Shown here one piece after another: positions 24,974 through 33,562 of a stretch of DNA of 64,000 bases. Location of the stretch: positions 62,001 through 126,000 of the forward strand of contig NZ_FNIJ01000014.1 in assembly GCF_900103845.1 (NCBI RefSeq). Direction: 5' to 3'. The DNA comes from Pseudomonas jinjuensis. GTDB taxonomy: Bacteria; Pseudomonadota; Gammaproteobacteria; Pseudomonadales; Pseudomonadaceae. The notes beneath the pieces are model-generated. The model made no database searches. It saw nothing but the letters and a program-made list of their open reading frames with translations, and was not told the origin of the DNA. Both the position numbers and the translations under genes were made by a program. The first letter of the stretch is position 1, and each line of letters begins with the position of its first letter.

Positions 24974-25013
24974 AAAGGCGCCTGGGACCCTCCGGTTCCA
25001 GGCGCCTTTTTTT
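24974..25013 (+). terminator. Transcription attenuator in the nirB leader
   Basis: GGCGCCTGGGA and TTCCAGGCGCC form an 11-base stem with one G-U pair and an eight-base loop, followed by seven Ts. It lies 36 bases before the nirB ATG and downstream of the sigma-54-type promoter, so it must be read through for expression. Both this and the nasA attenuator begin with AAAGGCGCC. Confidence 0.85.
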
Positions 25014-25049
25014 GTCTCCGCAAAAGACGTGATTGGCTGGGAGCTTTCC

Positions 25050-27602
25050 ATGAACGCTACCTTCAACGATTTGAAAACGCTGGTCGTCATCGGCAATGGC
25101 ATGGTCGGTCACCACTGTGTCGAGCAACTGGTGGCGCGCGGCGCGCTGGACAGCTACCGCATCGAGGTATTCAGCGAGGAACCGCTGCGCGCCTACGACC
25201 GTGTGCACCTCTCCGAATACTTCGGCGGCCGCGATGCCGAGTCGCTGGCCCTCGGCGAAGCCGAGCTGTACCAGCGTCCGGGCGTGACCCTGCACCTCGG
25301 CGTGCCGGTGCTGGAGATCGACCGCGAGCGCCGCGAGGTGATCACCGCCAACGGCGCCGTCGCCTACGACAAGCTGGTGCTGGCCACCGGTTCCTACCCC
25401 TTCGTGCCGCCCATCGAAGGCGCGGAGGGCGACTCCCGTCTGGTCTACCGCACCCTGGGCGATCTCGACACCATCCGCGCGGCGGCGACCAACGCCCGCC
25501 GTGGCGTGGTGGTCGGCGGCGGCCTGCTCGGGCTGGAAGCGGCCAACGCGCTGAAGTCCCTGGGCCTGGAATCCCACGTCGTGGAGTTCGCCCCGCGGCT
25601 GATGCCGGTGCAGCTCGACGACTTCGGCGGCGCCGCGCTGAAGAAGCGTATCGAGGACCTGGGCGTCGGCGTGCACCTGTCGCGTGCCACCCAATCCATC
25701 AGCGTCGGCGAGGAGTACCGCTACCGGATGAACTTCGCCGGTGACGAATATCTCGACACCGACCTGATCGTCTTCTCCGCCGGCATCCGTCCGCAGGACG
25801 CGCTGGCCCGCGAGTGCGGCCTGGAACTCGGCCCGCGCGGCGGCGTGGCCATCGACGGCGCCTGCCTGACCAGCGATCCGGACATCTACGCCATCGGCGA
25901 ATGCGCCGCCTGGAACGGCAGCGTCTTCGGCCTGGTCGCGCCGGGCTACCAGATGGCCCGCAACGTCGCCGCCCAGCTGTGCGGCGAGGACGCCGAGCCG
26001 TTCATGGGCGCGGACATGTCCACCAAGCTCAAGCTGCTCGGCGTCGACGTCGGCTCCATCGGCGACGCCCACGGCGCCACGCCGGGCTCACGCAGCTACC
26101 GCTTCATCGACGAAGCCGCCGGCAGCTACCGCCGCCTGGTGGTCTCCGCCGACGGCAAGCAGGTGCTGGGCGCCGTGCTGGTCGGCGACAACAGCTACTA
26201 CGACACCCTGCTGCAATACGCGCAGAACGGCATCCAGCTGCCGGCCGATCCGTCCGTGCTGATCCTCCCGGCCGGCGAGGCGGCCCCGGCGCTGGGCGCC
26301 GACGCGCTGCCGGCCAGCGCCACCGTGTGCTCCTGCCACAACGTCAGCAAGGGTGCGATCTGCTCCGCCATCGACGGCGGCTGCAGCGACCTCGCCGGGG
26401 TCAAGGCATGCACCAGGGCCGCAACCGGCTGCGGCGGCTGCTCGGCGCTGCTCAAGCAGGTGGTCGAGCACGAACTGAGCGCACGCGGCGTGGCGGTGGA
26501 CAAGAGCCTCTGCGAGCACTTCGCCTTCACCCGCCAGGAGCTGTACGGCATCGTCCGCGTGGAAGGCATCGAGACCTTCGACGAGATGCTGGCGAAACAC
26601 GGCAAGGGCCACGTCGGCTGCGACATCTGCAAGCCGGCCATCGGCTCGATCCTCGCGTCCTGCTGGAACCGCCCGATCCAGGAGCCCTGGCTGGTGGCGC
26701 TGCAGGACACCAACGACACCTTCATGGCCAACATGCAGAAGAACGGCACCTACTCCGTGGTGCCGCGCATCCCCGGCGGCGAGATCACCCCGGAAGGGCT
26801 GATCGTCATCGGCGAGGTGGCCCGCAAGTACAACCTCTACACCAAGATCACCGGCGGCCAGCGCATCGACCTGTTCGGCGCCCAGTTGCACGAGCTGCCG
26901 GACATCTGGGCCGAGCTGATCGCCGCCGGCTTCGAGACCGGCCACGCCTACGGCAAGTCGACCCGCACGGTGAAATCCTGCGTCGGCAGCACCTGGTGCC
27001 GCTACGGCGTGCAGGACAGCGTGAAGATGGCCCTCGACATCGAGAACCGCTACAAGGGCCTGCGTTCGCCGCACAAGCTGAAGTTCGCCGTTTCCGGCTG
27101 CACCCGCGAATGCGCCGAGGCGCAGAGCAAGGACGTCGGCGTGATCGCCACCGAGAAGGGCTGGAACCTCTACGTGTGCGGCAACGGCGGCATGCGCCCG
27201 CGCCACGCCGAGCTGTTCGCCACCGACCTCGATGACGAAAGCCTGATCCGCTACATCGACCGCTTCCTGATGTTCTACATCCGCACCGCCGACAAGCTGC
27301 AGCGCACCTCGGTGTGGCGCGAGTCGCTGGAGGGCGGGCTGGACTACCTGAAGGCAGTGATCATCGACGACAGCCTGGGCCTCGGCGCCGAGCTGGAGGA
27401 GCAGATGCAGATGGTGGTCGACCGCTACGAATGCGAGTGGGCCAACGCCCTCGAGAACCCGGAAAAACTCAAGCGCTTCCGTACCTTCGTCAACGATTCG
27501 CGTCCGGACCCGGACATCCATTTCGTCAAGGAACGCGGCCAGCGCCGGCCGGTCCGCGAGCATGAACTTCACCTGATTCCCGTAGCAAAGGAGGTGGTCT
27601 GA
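25050..27602 (+). CDS. nirB: Assimilatory nitrite reductase large subunit NirB
   Basis: An 850-residue NADH-dependent nitrite reductase. Domains in order: FAD/NAD oxidoreductase (about 8-320; VVIGNGMVGHHC, then VVVGGGLLGLEAANAL), BFD-type [2Fe-2S] (about 425-540, with CSCHN and GCGGC), and sulfite/nitrite reductase domains (about 560-800). The siroheme/4Fe-4S ligands are CVGSTWC (C-x5-C) and CTREC (C-x3-C). It converts nitrite to ammonium in the cytoplasm. The ATG at 25050 gives the known N-terminus; the frame continues upstream through the leader but that part is regulatory. Its stop overlaps nirD by one base. Confidence 0.96.
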   Translation: MNATFNDLKTLVVIGNGMVGHHCVEQLVARGALDSYRIEVFSEEPLRAYDRVHLSEYFGGRDAESLALGEAELYQRPGVTLHLGVPVLEIDRERREVITANGAVAYDKLVLATGSYPFVPPIEGAEGDSRLVYRTLGDLDTIRAAATNARRGVVVGGGLLGLEAANALKSLGLESHVVEFAPRLMPVQLDDFGGAALKKRIEDLGVGVHLSRATQSISVGEEYRYRMNFAGDEYLDTDLIVFSAGIRPQDALARECGLELGPRGGVAIDGACLTSDPDIYAIGECAAWNGSVFGLVAPGYQMARNVAAQLCGEDAEPFMGADMSTKLKLLGVDVGSIGDAHGATPGSRSYRFIDEAAGSYRRLVVSADGKQVLGAVLVGDNSYYDTLLQYAQNGIQLPADPSVLILPAGEAAPALGADALPASATVCSCHNVSKGAICSAIDGGCSDLAGVKACTRAATGCGGCSALLKQVVEHELSARGVAVDKSLCEHFAFTRQELYGIVRVEGIETFDEMLAKHGKGHVGCDICKPAIGSILASCWNRPIQEPWLVALQDTNDTFMANMQKNGTYSVVPRIPGGEITPEGLIVIGEVARKYNLYTKITGGQRIDLFGAQLHELPDIWAELIAAGFETGHAYGKSTRTVKSCVGSTWCRYGVQDSVKMALDIENRYKGLRSPHKLKFAVSGCTRECAEAQSKDVGVIATEKGWNLYVCGNGGMRPRHAELFATDLDDESLIRYIDRFLMFYIRTADKLQRTSVWRESLEGGLDYLKAVIIDDSLGLGAELEEQMQMVVDRYECEWANALENPEKLKRFRTFVNDSRPDPDIHFVKERGQRRPVREHELHLIPVAKEVV

Positions 27603-27988
27603 TGGCCCAGCACAGCGCAGAACGCATCGATAGCCGGATGTTCGACAGCAACCCGTACTGGCAGGACGTCTGCAGCCGCGACGACCTGGTCCCCAACTCG
27701 GGCGTGGTGGCCTGGGTCGAGGGCCGGCAGGTGGCGCTGTTCTACCTGCCGGGCGAGGTGGGCGGCGAGAAGCTCTACGCCGTGGAGAACCGCGATCCGC
27801 TGTCCGGCGCCAATGTCATCGGCCGCGGCATCGTCGGCCATCTCGGCGGCTCGCTGGTGATCGCCTCGCCGCTGTACAAGCAGCACTATCGCCTGGAAGA
27901 CGGCAGCTGCCTGGAGTTCCCCGAGCAGCAGCTGCGCGTCTGGCCGGTGCGCCTGAACGGCGGGGCGGTGGAGATCGGTCTCGCCTGA
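27602..27988 (+). CDS. nirD: Assimilatory nitrite reductase small subunit NirD
   Basis: A 128-residue Rieske-fold protein that lacks the cluster-binding Cys-His pairs, as expected for NirD. It starts at an ATG overlapping the nirB TGA, with a strong AAAGGAGGTG ribosome-binding site inside the nirB end. Recognisable features are GVVAWVEGRQVALFYLPGE and IVGHLGGSLVIASPLYKQHY. It assists NirB in nitrite reduction. A 168-bp gap separates it from the next gene. Confidence 0.95.
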   Translation: MAQHSAERIDSRMFDSNPYWQDVCSRDDLVPNSGVVAWVEGRQVALFYLPGEVGGEKLYAVENRDPLSGANVIGRGIVGHLGGSLVIASPLYKQHYRLEDGSCLEFPEQQLRVWPVRLNGGAVEIGLA

Positions 27989-28156
27989 GCGGGCTCCGCC
28001 ACGGGCGAGTTTCGGGCCGCCCGCGAGACAGGCGCGTGGCGCTCGATACCGGCCGGCGGCCAGGTCGGTGTCGGCGCGCTACGCTGAAACGACCGGGGCC
28101 GGGCGCTGCTGCAGCGTCCGGTCTCTCCGAGTCACCATCCCAGAGGTAGCAGCAAG

Positions 28157-29800
28157 ATGGCCAAGGCCGCCGATGTAGTAGTGCAATGCCTGGAGAGCGA
28201 AGGTGTCGAGTACGTCTTCGGCATTCCCGGCGAAGAGAACCTCGACCTGCTCGAATCCCTGCGCAAGTCGAAGATCAGGCTGGTGCTCACCCGCCACGAG
28301 CAGTCGGCGGGCTTCATGGCCGCCACCTACGGCCGCCTGACCGGCAAGACCGGCGTGAGCCTTTCGACCCTCGGCCCCGGCGCCACCAACCTGGTCACCG
28401 CCGGCGCCTACGCCTATCTCGGCGGCATGCCGATGCTGATGATCACCGGCCAGAAGCCGATCAAGAAGTCCAAGCAGGGGCGTTTCCAGATCCTCGACGT
28501 GGTCGGCATGATGCAGCCGCTGACCAAGTACACCCACCAGCTGGCCTCGGCCGACAATATCCCCTCGCGGGTGCGTGAGGCCTTCCGCCTCGCCGAGGAG
28601 GAGAAGCCCGGCGCCGTGCACCTGGAACTGCCCGAGGACATCGCCGCCGAGCAGACCGACAGCCTGCCGATCCCGCGCAGCCTCGGCCGCCGCCCGCTGG
28701 CCGAGCACAAGGTGATCCGCGCCGCGGTGGACAAGCTGCAGGCCGCGCGCAGCCCGATCCTGGTGATCGGCGCCGGGGCCAACCGCAAGATGACCGCCAA
28801 GGTCCTCAAGCAACTGATCGACCGCACCGGCATTCCCTTCGTCACCACCCAGATGGGCAAGGGCGTGGTGGACGAGCGCCACCCGCGCTTCCTCGGCAAC
28901 GCCGCGCTGTCTTCCGGCGACTTCGTGCATCGCGCGCTGGAAGCGGCCGACCTGATCGTCAACATCGGCCACGACGTGATCGAGAAGCCGCCGTTCTTCA
29001 TGGTCCGCGGCGGCACAGAGGTGATCCACGTGAACTTCCGTTCCGCCGAGGTCGACCCGGTGTACTTCCCGCAGATCGAGGTGGTGGGCGACATCGCCAA
29101 CGCCGTCTGGCAGATCGGCGAGGCGCTCACCGACACCTCGCACTGGGACTTCACCCGCCTGCTGGCGATCCGCGAGGCCAACGAGGCCCAGGTCGCCGAA
29201 GGCGCCGACGATCCGCGCTTCCCGCTGTACCCGCAGCGGCTGGTCGCCGACGTGCGCCGGGCGCTGCCGTCGCAGGGCATCGTCGCCCTGGACAACGGCA
29301 TGTACAAGATCTGGTTCGCCCGCAACTACAAGGCGCACATGCCCAACACCGTGCTGCTGGACAACGCCCTGGCGACCATGGGCGCCGGCCTGCCGTCGGC
29401 CATGGCCGCCCACGTGGTCTATCCGGACAAGCCCATCGTCGCGGTGTGCGGGGACGGCGGCTTCATGATGAACAGCCAGGAGCTGGAAACCGCGGTGCGC
29501 CTGAAGATGAACCTCACGGTGATCATCCTGCGCGACGACGGCTACGGCATGATCCGCTGGAAGCAGGCGAACATGGGCTTCACCGACTTCGGCCTGGACT
29601 ACGGCAACCCGGACTTCGTGCTGTACGCCCAGGCCTACGGTGCCCAGGGCCACCGCGTGGAGAGCGCCGACGGCTTCCTGCCGCTGCTGCAGCAGTGCCT
29701 GGGGACTCCGGGCGTCCATGTGATCGACTGCCCGGTGGACTATTCGGAGAACGACCACATCCTCAACACGGAAATCCGCGAACGCAGCCTGGCGGTCTGA
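28157..29800 (+). CDS. Thiamine-diphosphate enzyme, acetolactate-synthase large-subunit-like
   Basis: A 547-residue ThDP-dependent decarboxylase/carboligase. The N-terminal domain has the catalytic glutamate in RHEQSAGFMAATYGRLTGK, and the C-terminal ThDP/Mg motif is CGDGGFMMNSQELETAVRLK. The FAD-type segment KKSKQGRFQILDVVGMMQP is closest to catabolic AlsS-like enzymes, and no regulatory-subunit gene is nearby. It may make acetolactate or act on another 2-oxo acid; annotation as acetolactate synthase is a family call. The GAGGTAGCAGCAAG ribosome-binding site fits the ATG. Not obviously part of the nir operon. Confidence 0.85.
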   Translation: MAKAADVVVQCLESEGVEYVFGIPGEENLDLLESLRKSKIRLVLTRHEQSAGFMAATYGRLTGKTGVSLSTLGPGATNLVTAGAYAYLGGMPMLMITGQKPIKKSKQGRFQILDVVGMMQPLTKYTHQLASADNIPSRVREAFRLAEEEKPGAVHLELPEDIAAEQTDSLPIPRSLGRRPLAEHKVIRAAVDKLQAARSPILVIGAGANRKMTAKVLKQLIDRTGIPFVTTQMGKGVVDERHPRFLGNAALSSGDFVHRALEAADLIVNIGHDVIEKPPFFMVRGGTEVIHVNFRSAEVDPVYFPQIEVVGDIANAVWQIGEALTDTSHWDFTRLLAIREANEAQVAEGADDPRFPLYPQRLVADVRRALPSQGIVALDNGMYKIWFARNYKAHMPNTVLLDNALATMGAGLPSAMAAHVVYPDKPIVAVCGDGGFMMNSQELETAVRLKMNLTVIILRDDGYGMIRWKQANMGFTDFGLDYGNPDFVLYAQAYGAQGHRVESADGFLPLLQQCLGTPGVHVIDCPVDYSENDHILNTEIRERSLAV

Positions 29801-29817
29801 ACGGACGAGAGGCAATC

Positions 29818-29852
29818 ACCGGAGGCAGCCTGTCGAAGGCTGCTTCCGGTGG
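29818..29852. terminator. Hairpin after the acetolactate-synthase-like gene
   Basis: CACCGGAGGCAGCC and GGCTGCTTCCGGTG form a long stem with loop TGTCGAA between converging genes. There is no T-run on either strand, so it may be a weak or factor-assisted transcript end. Confidence 0.5.
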
Positions 29853-29865
29853 CGGTGCGATGGGC

Positions 29866-30312
29866 TCAATCGAGCACGTCATGCAGGACTTCGTAGATCA
29901 GCCCCGTGGCGGCCGCAACCAGGATCAGGTCCGTTCCGGCCTGGACCCAGTCGTAACCGTCGTAGTGCGGCAGCTGGCCGAGGAGCCTGCCGTCGAGCTT
30001 CTTGGCGATCCCCGGCGGCAGCGGCTTGCCTCGCGCCAGGTTCTTCTGGATGCCCGGCGGCAGGGGCGAGGCGGGGGCCCAGTAGTCGCGGTGGCCGTCG
30101 AGAATGACACGGATACCGCCGACATCGACTTGCGGCCCGCCGCGGTAGGCATTGCTGCCGCCCTGGCTTCCCTTGCCCGGATTGCCGTGTTGCTGGGCAT
30201 GGGCGTTGCCCTTGGCGTTTCCATGGCTGTTGCCCGGATCGGCCAGCGACAGTGGCGGGGTGCCCAGCAGGGCGAGACTGGTGAGGACGGCGATCAAGGT
30301 ATGTGGCTTCAT
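29866..30312 (-). CDS. Exported CigR/RcnB-family protein
   Basis: A 148-residue protein with a signal peptide (about 1-25, cut near LSLADPG), a Gly/Asn/His-rich low-complexity stretch (SHGNAKGNAHAQQHGNPGKG), and a C-terminal domain with two PLPPGIxKKL-type repeats (SPLPPGIQKNLARG and PLPPGIAKKLDGRL) followed by a hydrophobic segment (AGTDLILVAAATGLIYEVLH). The LPPGIxK repeat is the mark of RcnB/CigR proteins. The Salmonella relative CigR acts as an anti-virulence regulator; the role in Pseudomonas is unknown. Confidence 0.85.
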   Translation of the reverse strand: MKPHTLIAVLTSLALLGTPPLSLADPGNSHGNAKGNAHAQQHGNPGKGSQGGSNAYRGGPQVDVGGIRVILDGHRDYWAPASPLPPGIQKNLARGKPLPPGIAKKLDGRLLGQLPHYDGYDWVQAGTDLILVAAATGLIYEVLHDVLD

Positions 30313-30368
30313 ATCCCTTTCCTTTCGTTGTGAGCGTTCCGACCGCTTGATATTAGAGGAGGAGCAAC

Positions 30369-30761
30369 ATGGATCGGTTCACCGGCGGCTGTCTGTGCGG
30401 GAACGTCCGGATCATGGCGTCCGGACTCCCATACCGGGTCGGCATTTGTCACTGTCTCGACTGCCGCAAGCATCATGGGGCGCTGTTCCACGCTTCCGCG
30501 GTGTTCCCCCGGGATGCGGTGACGATCGATGGCGAAACACGCGACTACGCCGGGCGCTTCTTCTGTCCCCGCTGCGGCTCGTCCGTATTCTCGCGCAGCG
30601 CAGACGAAATCGAAGTGAACCTGGGCTCGCTGGATGCTCCTGACCAGCTGATGCCGACCTACGAACTCTGGACCGTCCGCCGCGAGTCCTGGCTGCCGCC
30701 GTTTCCGCTCAAGCGGCGATACGAGCGCGACCGTGACGCTTCGGGGCGCTTCGAGGAGTAG
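30369..30761 (+). CDS. GFA-family zinc-binding protein
   Basis: A 130-residue GFA-domain protein. Zinc-ligand cysteines are visible as GGCLCGNVR near the N-terminus, CHCLDCRKHHG at about 27-37, and FCPRCGSS at about 64-71. Relatives include formaldehyde-activating enzyme homologues and dehydroglutathione S-transferase-like folds; the substrate here is unknown. The ribosome-binding site is GAGGAGGAG. It is divergent from the CigR-type gene and not clearly in an operon with the converging regulator at 30789. Confidence 0.9.
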   Translation: MDRFTGGCLCGNVRIMASGLPYRVGICHCLDCRKHHGALFHASAVFPRDAVTIDGETRDYAGRFFCPRCGSSVFSRSADEIEVNLGSLDAPDQLMPTYELWTVRRESWLPPFPLKRRYERDRDASGRFEE

Positions 30762-30788
30762 CTGGCACGAGCGGGCCACGCCTGTCTG

Positions 30789-31610
30789 TCAGACGCTTGA
30801 AGCGAGGTAGTCGCGCCAGATCTGGTGGCCCACGGCATCGTAATGCCTGACCGCCTCACGGAAGGTCTGGCGACTCGCCACGCTGACCAGAGGGGCTGGC
30901 AGCAGCGGGTCGAACACCAGTTGGCGTATCGCCTGGTCGCCGAGGAAGTAGGTTTCCCGGGCTGCATCTTCCAGGGGCATTTCCTTGAGGCGCCCGAGGG
31001 AGTCCTCGATCCGGCGCTGGCCATCCCGATAGGTTCGCTCCAACTGCTGGGAGTCCCAAAGCCCCCTGGCCTTCGCCTCGCGCTCATCATCGAACTGCGT
31101 TGCCAGGAACACGGGAACCTGCGCCTCCAGGCCGAGACTCAACAGGCGGGCGCGAACGAAGAGCACGCCGTCCGCGAAATTGTCCGGGCGCACATGGAGA
31201 CCTTCTTCCAGCTCGTGCATGCCCAGGAAAGCGAGTGCCCGCTGGCGCGCGCGCAGCTCCTTGCGGTCGCTGCGGCCTTGCGCGGAGGTCGAGGCCGTCA
31301 CCCAGCCGCCATCCCAGCTGCGCAGGCTTTGTTCGGCGGTTCGCCAGGCGCCGACCTCCTGGGCGAGCGCCTGGCCATCGGCACCGAGGCGATACGCACC
31401 CCGAGCCACCGTCTCGATCAGGCCCGCGGCCTGGAGTCTGGCCAGGGCCACACGGGTGTTATTCGGCGAGATGCCGAACAGCGCTCCGGCGCGTACGGCG
31501 CTGGCTGCATCCAGTTCCTCGTCCTTCCTGCTTCCAAGAAGTTTGAGCAGCAGCTGACGAGGCGTGGGTGCGGCGTGTTCGTCGGCGGAATCAGGGATCA
31601 GGTCAAGCAA
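30789..31610 (-). CDS. PaaX-family transcriptional regulator
   Basis: A 273-residue regulator with an N-terminal winged helix (about 15-75; APTPRQLLLKLLGSR, then FGISPNNTRVALARLQAAGL) and a PaaX C-terminal domain. PaaX proteins repress catabolic genes and are released by acyl-CoA ligands. This one is divergent from an AidB-type acyl-CoA dehydrogenase gene, with a long ATTACAC/GTGTAAT inverted repeat between them, so an acyl-CoA of that pathway is the likely inducer. The gene is less GC-extreme than its left neighbours. Confidence 0.9.
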   Translation of the reverse strand: MLDLIPDSADEHAAPTPRQLLLKLLGSRKDEELDAASAVRAGALFGISPNNTRVALARLQAAGLIETVARGAYRLGADGQALAQEVGAWRTAEQSLRSWDGGWVTASTSAQGRSDRKELRARQRALAFLGMHELEEGLHVRPDNFADGVLFVRARLLSLGLEAQVPVFLATQFDDEREAKARGLWDSQQLERTYRDGQRRIEDSLGRLKEMPLEDAARETYFLGDQAIRQLVFDPLLPAPLVSVASRQTFREAVRHYDAVGHQIWRDYLASSV

Positions 31611-31658
31611 GGGAGAACCTCGGCAAGAAAAAAGACGACGTCAGGCGACCGGAAACAT

Positions 31659-31696
31659 ATTACACCAGTTGACGATATAGTTATGTTGTGTGTAAT
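31659..31696. promoter_or_regulatory. ATTACAC-N24-GTGTAAT inverted repeat, candidate PaaX-type operator
   Basis: Perfect seven-base arms at 31659-31665 and 31690-31696 in the divergent region between the PaaX-like regulator and the dehydrogenase. The half-site GTGTAA recurs before the acyl-CoA ligase gene at about 33435-33442. Confidence 0.55.
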
Positions 31697-31727
31697 TTTC
31701 TTTCACCAACCCTATGGAGGTGCTCCC

Positions 31728-33374
31728 ATGTCGACCGATGCCCAGTTTAAGACCCACGAGGTAGAGAACCAACCACTCCCCATGGCTCCGCTCAACGCCT
31801 GGCTGAGCGACAAGCCGCTTCAGGAGGCGGTCGAGCGGAACGGCGGGATCTGGGCCGAGAAGCACCTCTCCGATTTCGGCCAGGTCGCCGGCCACGAACT
31901 GATGGAGGCCGGTGAGCAGGCCAACCGCAACAAGCCGGTGTTCCACCCCTTCGATCGCTATGGCCGCCGCGTCGACCACGTGGAATTTCATCCCGCGTAC
32001 CACGAGCTGATGCGCCAGGCCATGCAGGGCCAGGTGCACAGCTTCTCCTGGCGCCACAAGGATCAGGCCGGTTCCCATGTGGTGCGCGCTGCGCTGCTCT
32101 ACATGTACAGCCAGGCGGACGCCGGCACCTGCTGCCCGCTCACGATGACCCACGCCAGCATTCCGGCGCTGATGCATTCCCCGGAGATTGCGGATGAGTG
32201 GGTTCCGCGCATCCTGGCTACCGGGTACGACCCGAGAACACTGCCGGCGAACCGGAAAACGGCGCTGACCATCGGCATGGGCATGACCGAGAAGCAGGGC
32301 GGTTCGGATGTTCGCCGGAACACTACGCGGGCCATTGCCCAGGCTGATGGCAGCTACAGGATCGTTGGTCACAAATTCTTCTTCTCGGCCCCGCTGTGCG
32401 ATGCCCACCTCATCCTCGCCCAGGCCGAGGGTGGTTTGAGCTGCTTCCTGCTGCCTCGTGTGCTGCCCGATGGCTCGCTGAATGAAGTCCGTATCCAGCG
32501 TCTGAAGGACAAGCTCGGGGACTGGAGCAACGCCTCGTCCGAAGTGGAGTTCCAGGGTGCCACCGCGTACCTGGTCGGCGCGGAAGGGCGTGGCGTCCCG
32601 GTCATCATCGAGATGGTCTCGCTGACCCGCCTGGACTGCATGATCGGCTCCACCGGCCTGATGCGTCAGGCGCTTGTCCAGGCCCTGCACCACACCCGCA
32701 ATCGCGAGGTGTTCGGCCGCGTGCTGATCGAGCAGCCGCTGATGCGCAACGTGCTGGCCGATCTGGCGCTCGAATGCGAAGCCAGCGTTGCACTGACCAT
32801 GCGCGTTGCACGCGCCGTGGACGGCGCACGGCGCGATAGCCATGAGGCGGCCTTCGCCCGTATCGCCACGGCCATCGGCAAGTACTGGATCTGTAAACGT
32901 ACCCCGGCGTACGTCAACGAGGCCCAGGAGTGCCTGGGCGGTATCGGCTTCGTGGAAGAGAACATCGTGCCCCGTCTGTACCGCCAGGCCCCGCTGAACT
33001 CCATCTGGGAGGGCAGCGGCAACGTGCAGTGCCTCGATGTGCTGCGTGCGCTGCAAAAGGAGCCCGAGGTGCGCAATGCGCTGTTCGTCGAGCTGCAAGG
33101 CGCAATGGGCAGGAATGCCCTCTACGACAGGCATGTGGATTGGCTCAGGAACGCCTTCGAAGATGTGGCCACGCTGGAAGTCCGCAGCCGCCTGGTCGTC
33201 GAGCGCGCCGCCCTGGCAATCCAGGCCGCGCTTCTGCTCAACGCAGGCAATCCGGAGATCGCGGAGACCTTCTGCCGCTCACGTCTCGCTCGGGAGCAGG
33301 GCTTCGCCTACGGCACGCTCGACCCGGACGCCCCGCTGGATCTGCTCATCGCGCGGGCAAGTCCGGCGGTGTGA
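31728..33374 (+). CDS. AidB-like acyl-CoA dehydrogenase
   Basis: A 548-residue flavoprotein resembling E. coli AidB along its whole length (AidB is 541). Shared blocks include CPLTMTHASIPALM, IGMGMTEKQGGSDVRRNTTR, GGLSCFLLPRVLPDG, RLKDKLGDWSNASSEVEF and NSIWEGSGNVQCLDVLRAL, with ECLGGIGFVEE near the C-terminus. AidB binds DNA in E. coli, but homologues placed beside acyl-CoA ligases are more likely catabolic isovaleryl-CoA-type dehydrogenases. The ATG at 31728 follows GGAGGTG, so the longer upstream frame is dropped. It probably oxidises the acyl-CoA made by the ligase at 33563. Confidence 0.9.
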   Translation: MSTDAQFKTHEVENQPLPMAPLNAWLSDKPLQEAVERNGGIWAEKHLSDFGQVAGHELMEAGEQANRNKPVFHPFDRYGRRVDHVEFHPAYHELMRQAMQGQVHSFSWRHKDQAGSHVVRAALLYMYSQADAGTCCPLTMTHASIPALMHSPEIADEWVPRILATGYDPRTLPANRKTALTIGMGMTEKQGGSDVRRNTTRAIAQADGSYRIVGHKFFFSAPLCDAHLILAQAEGGLSCFLLPRVLPDGSLNEVRIQRLKDKLGDWSNASSEVEFQGATAYLVGAEGRGVPVIIEMVSLTRLDCMIGSTGLMRQALVQALHHTRNREVFGRVLIEQPLMRNVLADLALECEASVALTMRVARAVDGARRDSHEAAFARIATAIGKYWICKRTPAYVNEAQECLGGIGFVEENIVPRLYRQAPLNSIWEGSGNVQCLDVLRALQKEPEVRNALFVELQGAMGRNALYDRHVDWLRNAFEDVATLEVRSRLVVERAALAIQAALLLNAGNPEIAETFCRSRLAREQGFAYGTLDPDAPLDLLIARASPAV

Positions 33375-33562
33375 TGGGTAGCGTATCCGTCATCGCTCCT
33401 GAGATTACAAAAAAAATAAAAAAATAAGCTGTTTGTGTAACTTTCGGGGCGATGGACCTGGTCCACGCCTCCGTCTACCCGGTGCCCCCTGGGATCTCAT
33501 CCGCTCCGCGCCGGCGAATCGCAGGGAACCGGGCCTGAAGCAGTGCCAACAAGGAGAACAAT

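Larger units (their letters stand above)
24417..25049. other. Divergent nasA/nirB control region
   Basis: In order from left to right: nasA attenuator, hexaloop hairpin, minus-strand sigma-54-type promoter, BIME at 24572-24640, 54-bp repeat at 24661-24714, NtrC-like half-site pair at 24752-24766, plus-strand sigma-54-type promoter at 24834-24850, GATC-stem hairpin at 24896, and nirB attenuator at 24974-25013. No coding frame is supported between the two genes. Confidence 0.75.

Noticed and set aside
24506-25744. Plus-strand frame crossing the nas/nir control region
   Set aside because: It passes through a BIME, promoter and terminator and continues in the wrong frame over nirB.
28079-29815. 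Long minus-strand frame opposite the acetolactate-synthase-like gene
   Set aside because: Val/His/Gln-rich shadow without motifs; the plus strand shows the ThDP motif and catalytic glutamate.
30825-31727. Extended N-terminus of the AidB-like dehydrogenase across the PaaX gene
   Set aside because: The added sequence is the antisense of the regulator. The ATG at 31728 follows GGAGGTG and matches the AidB start.
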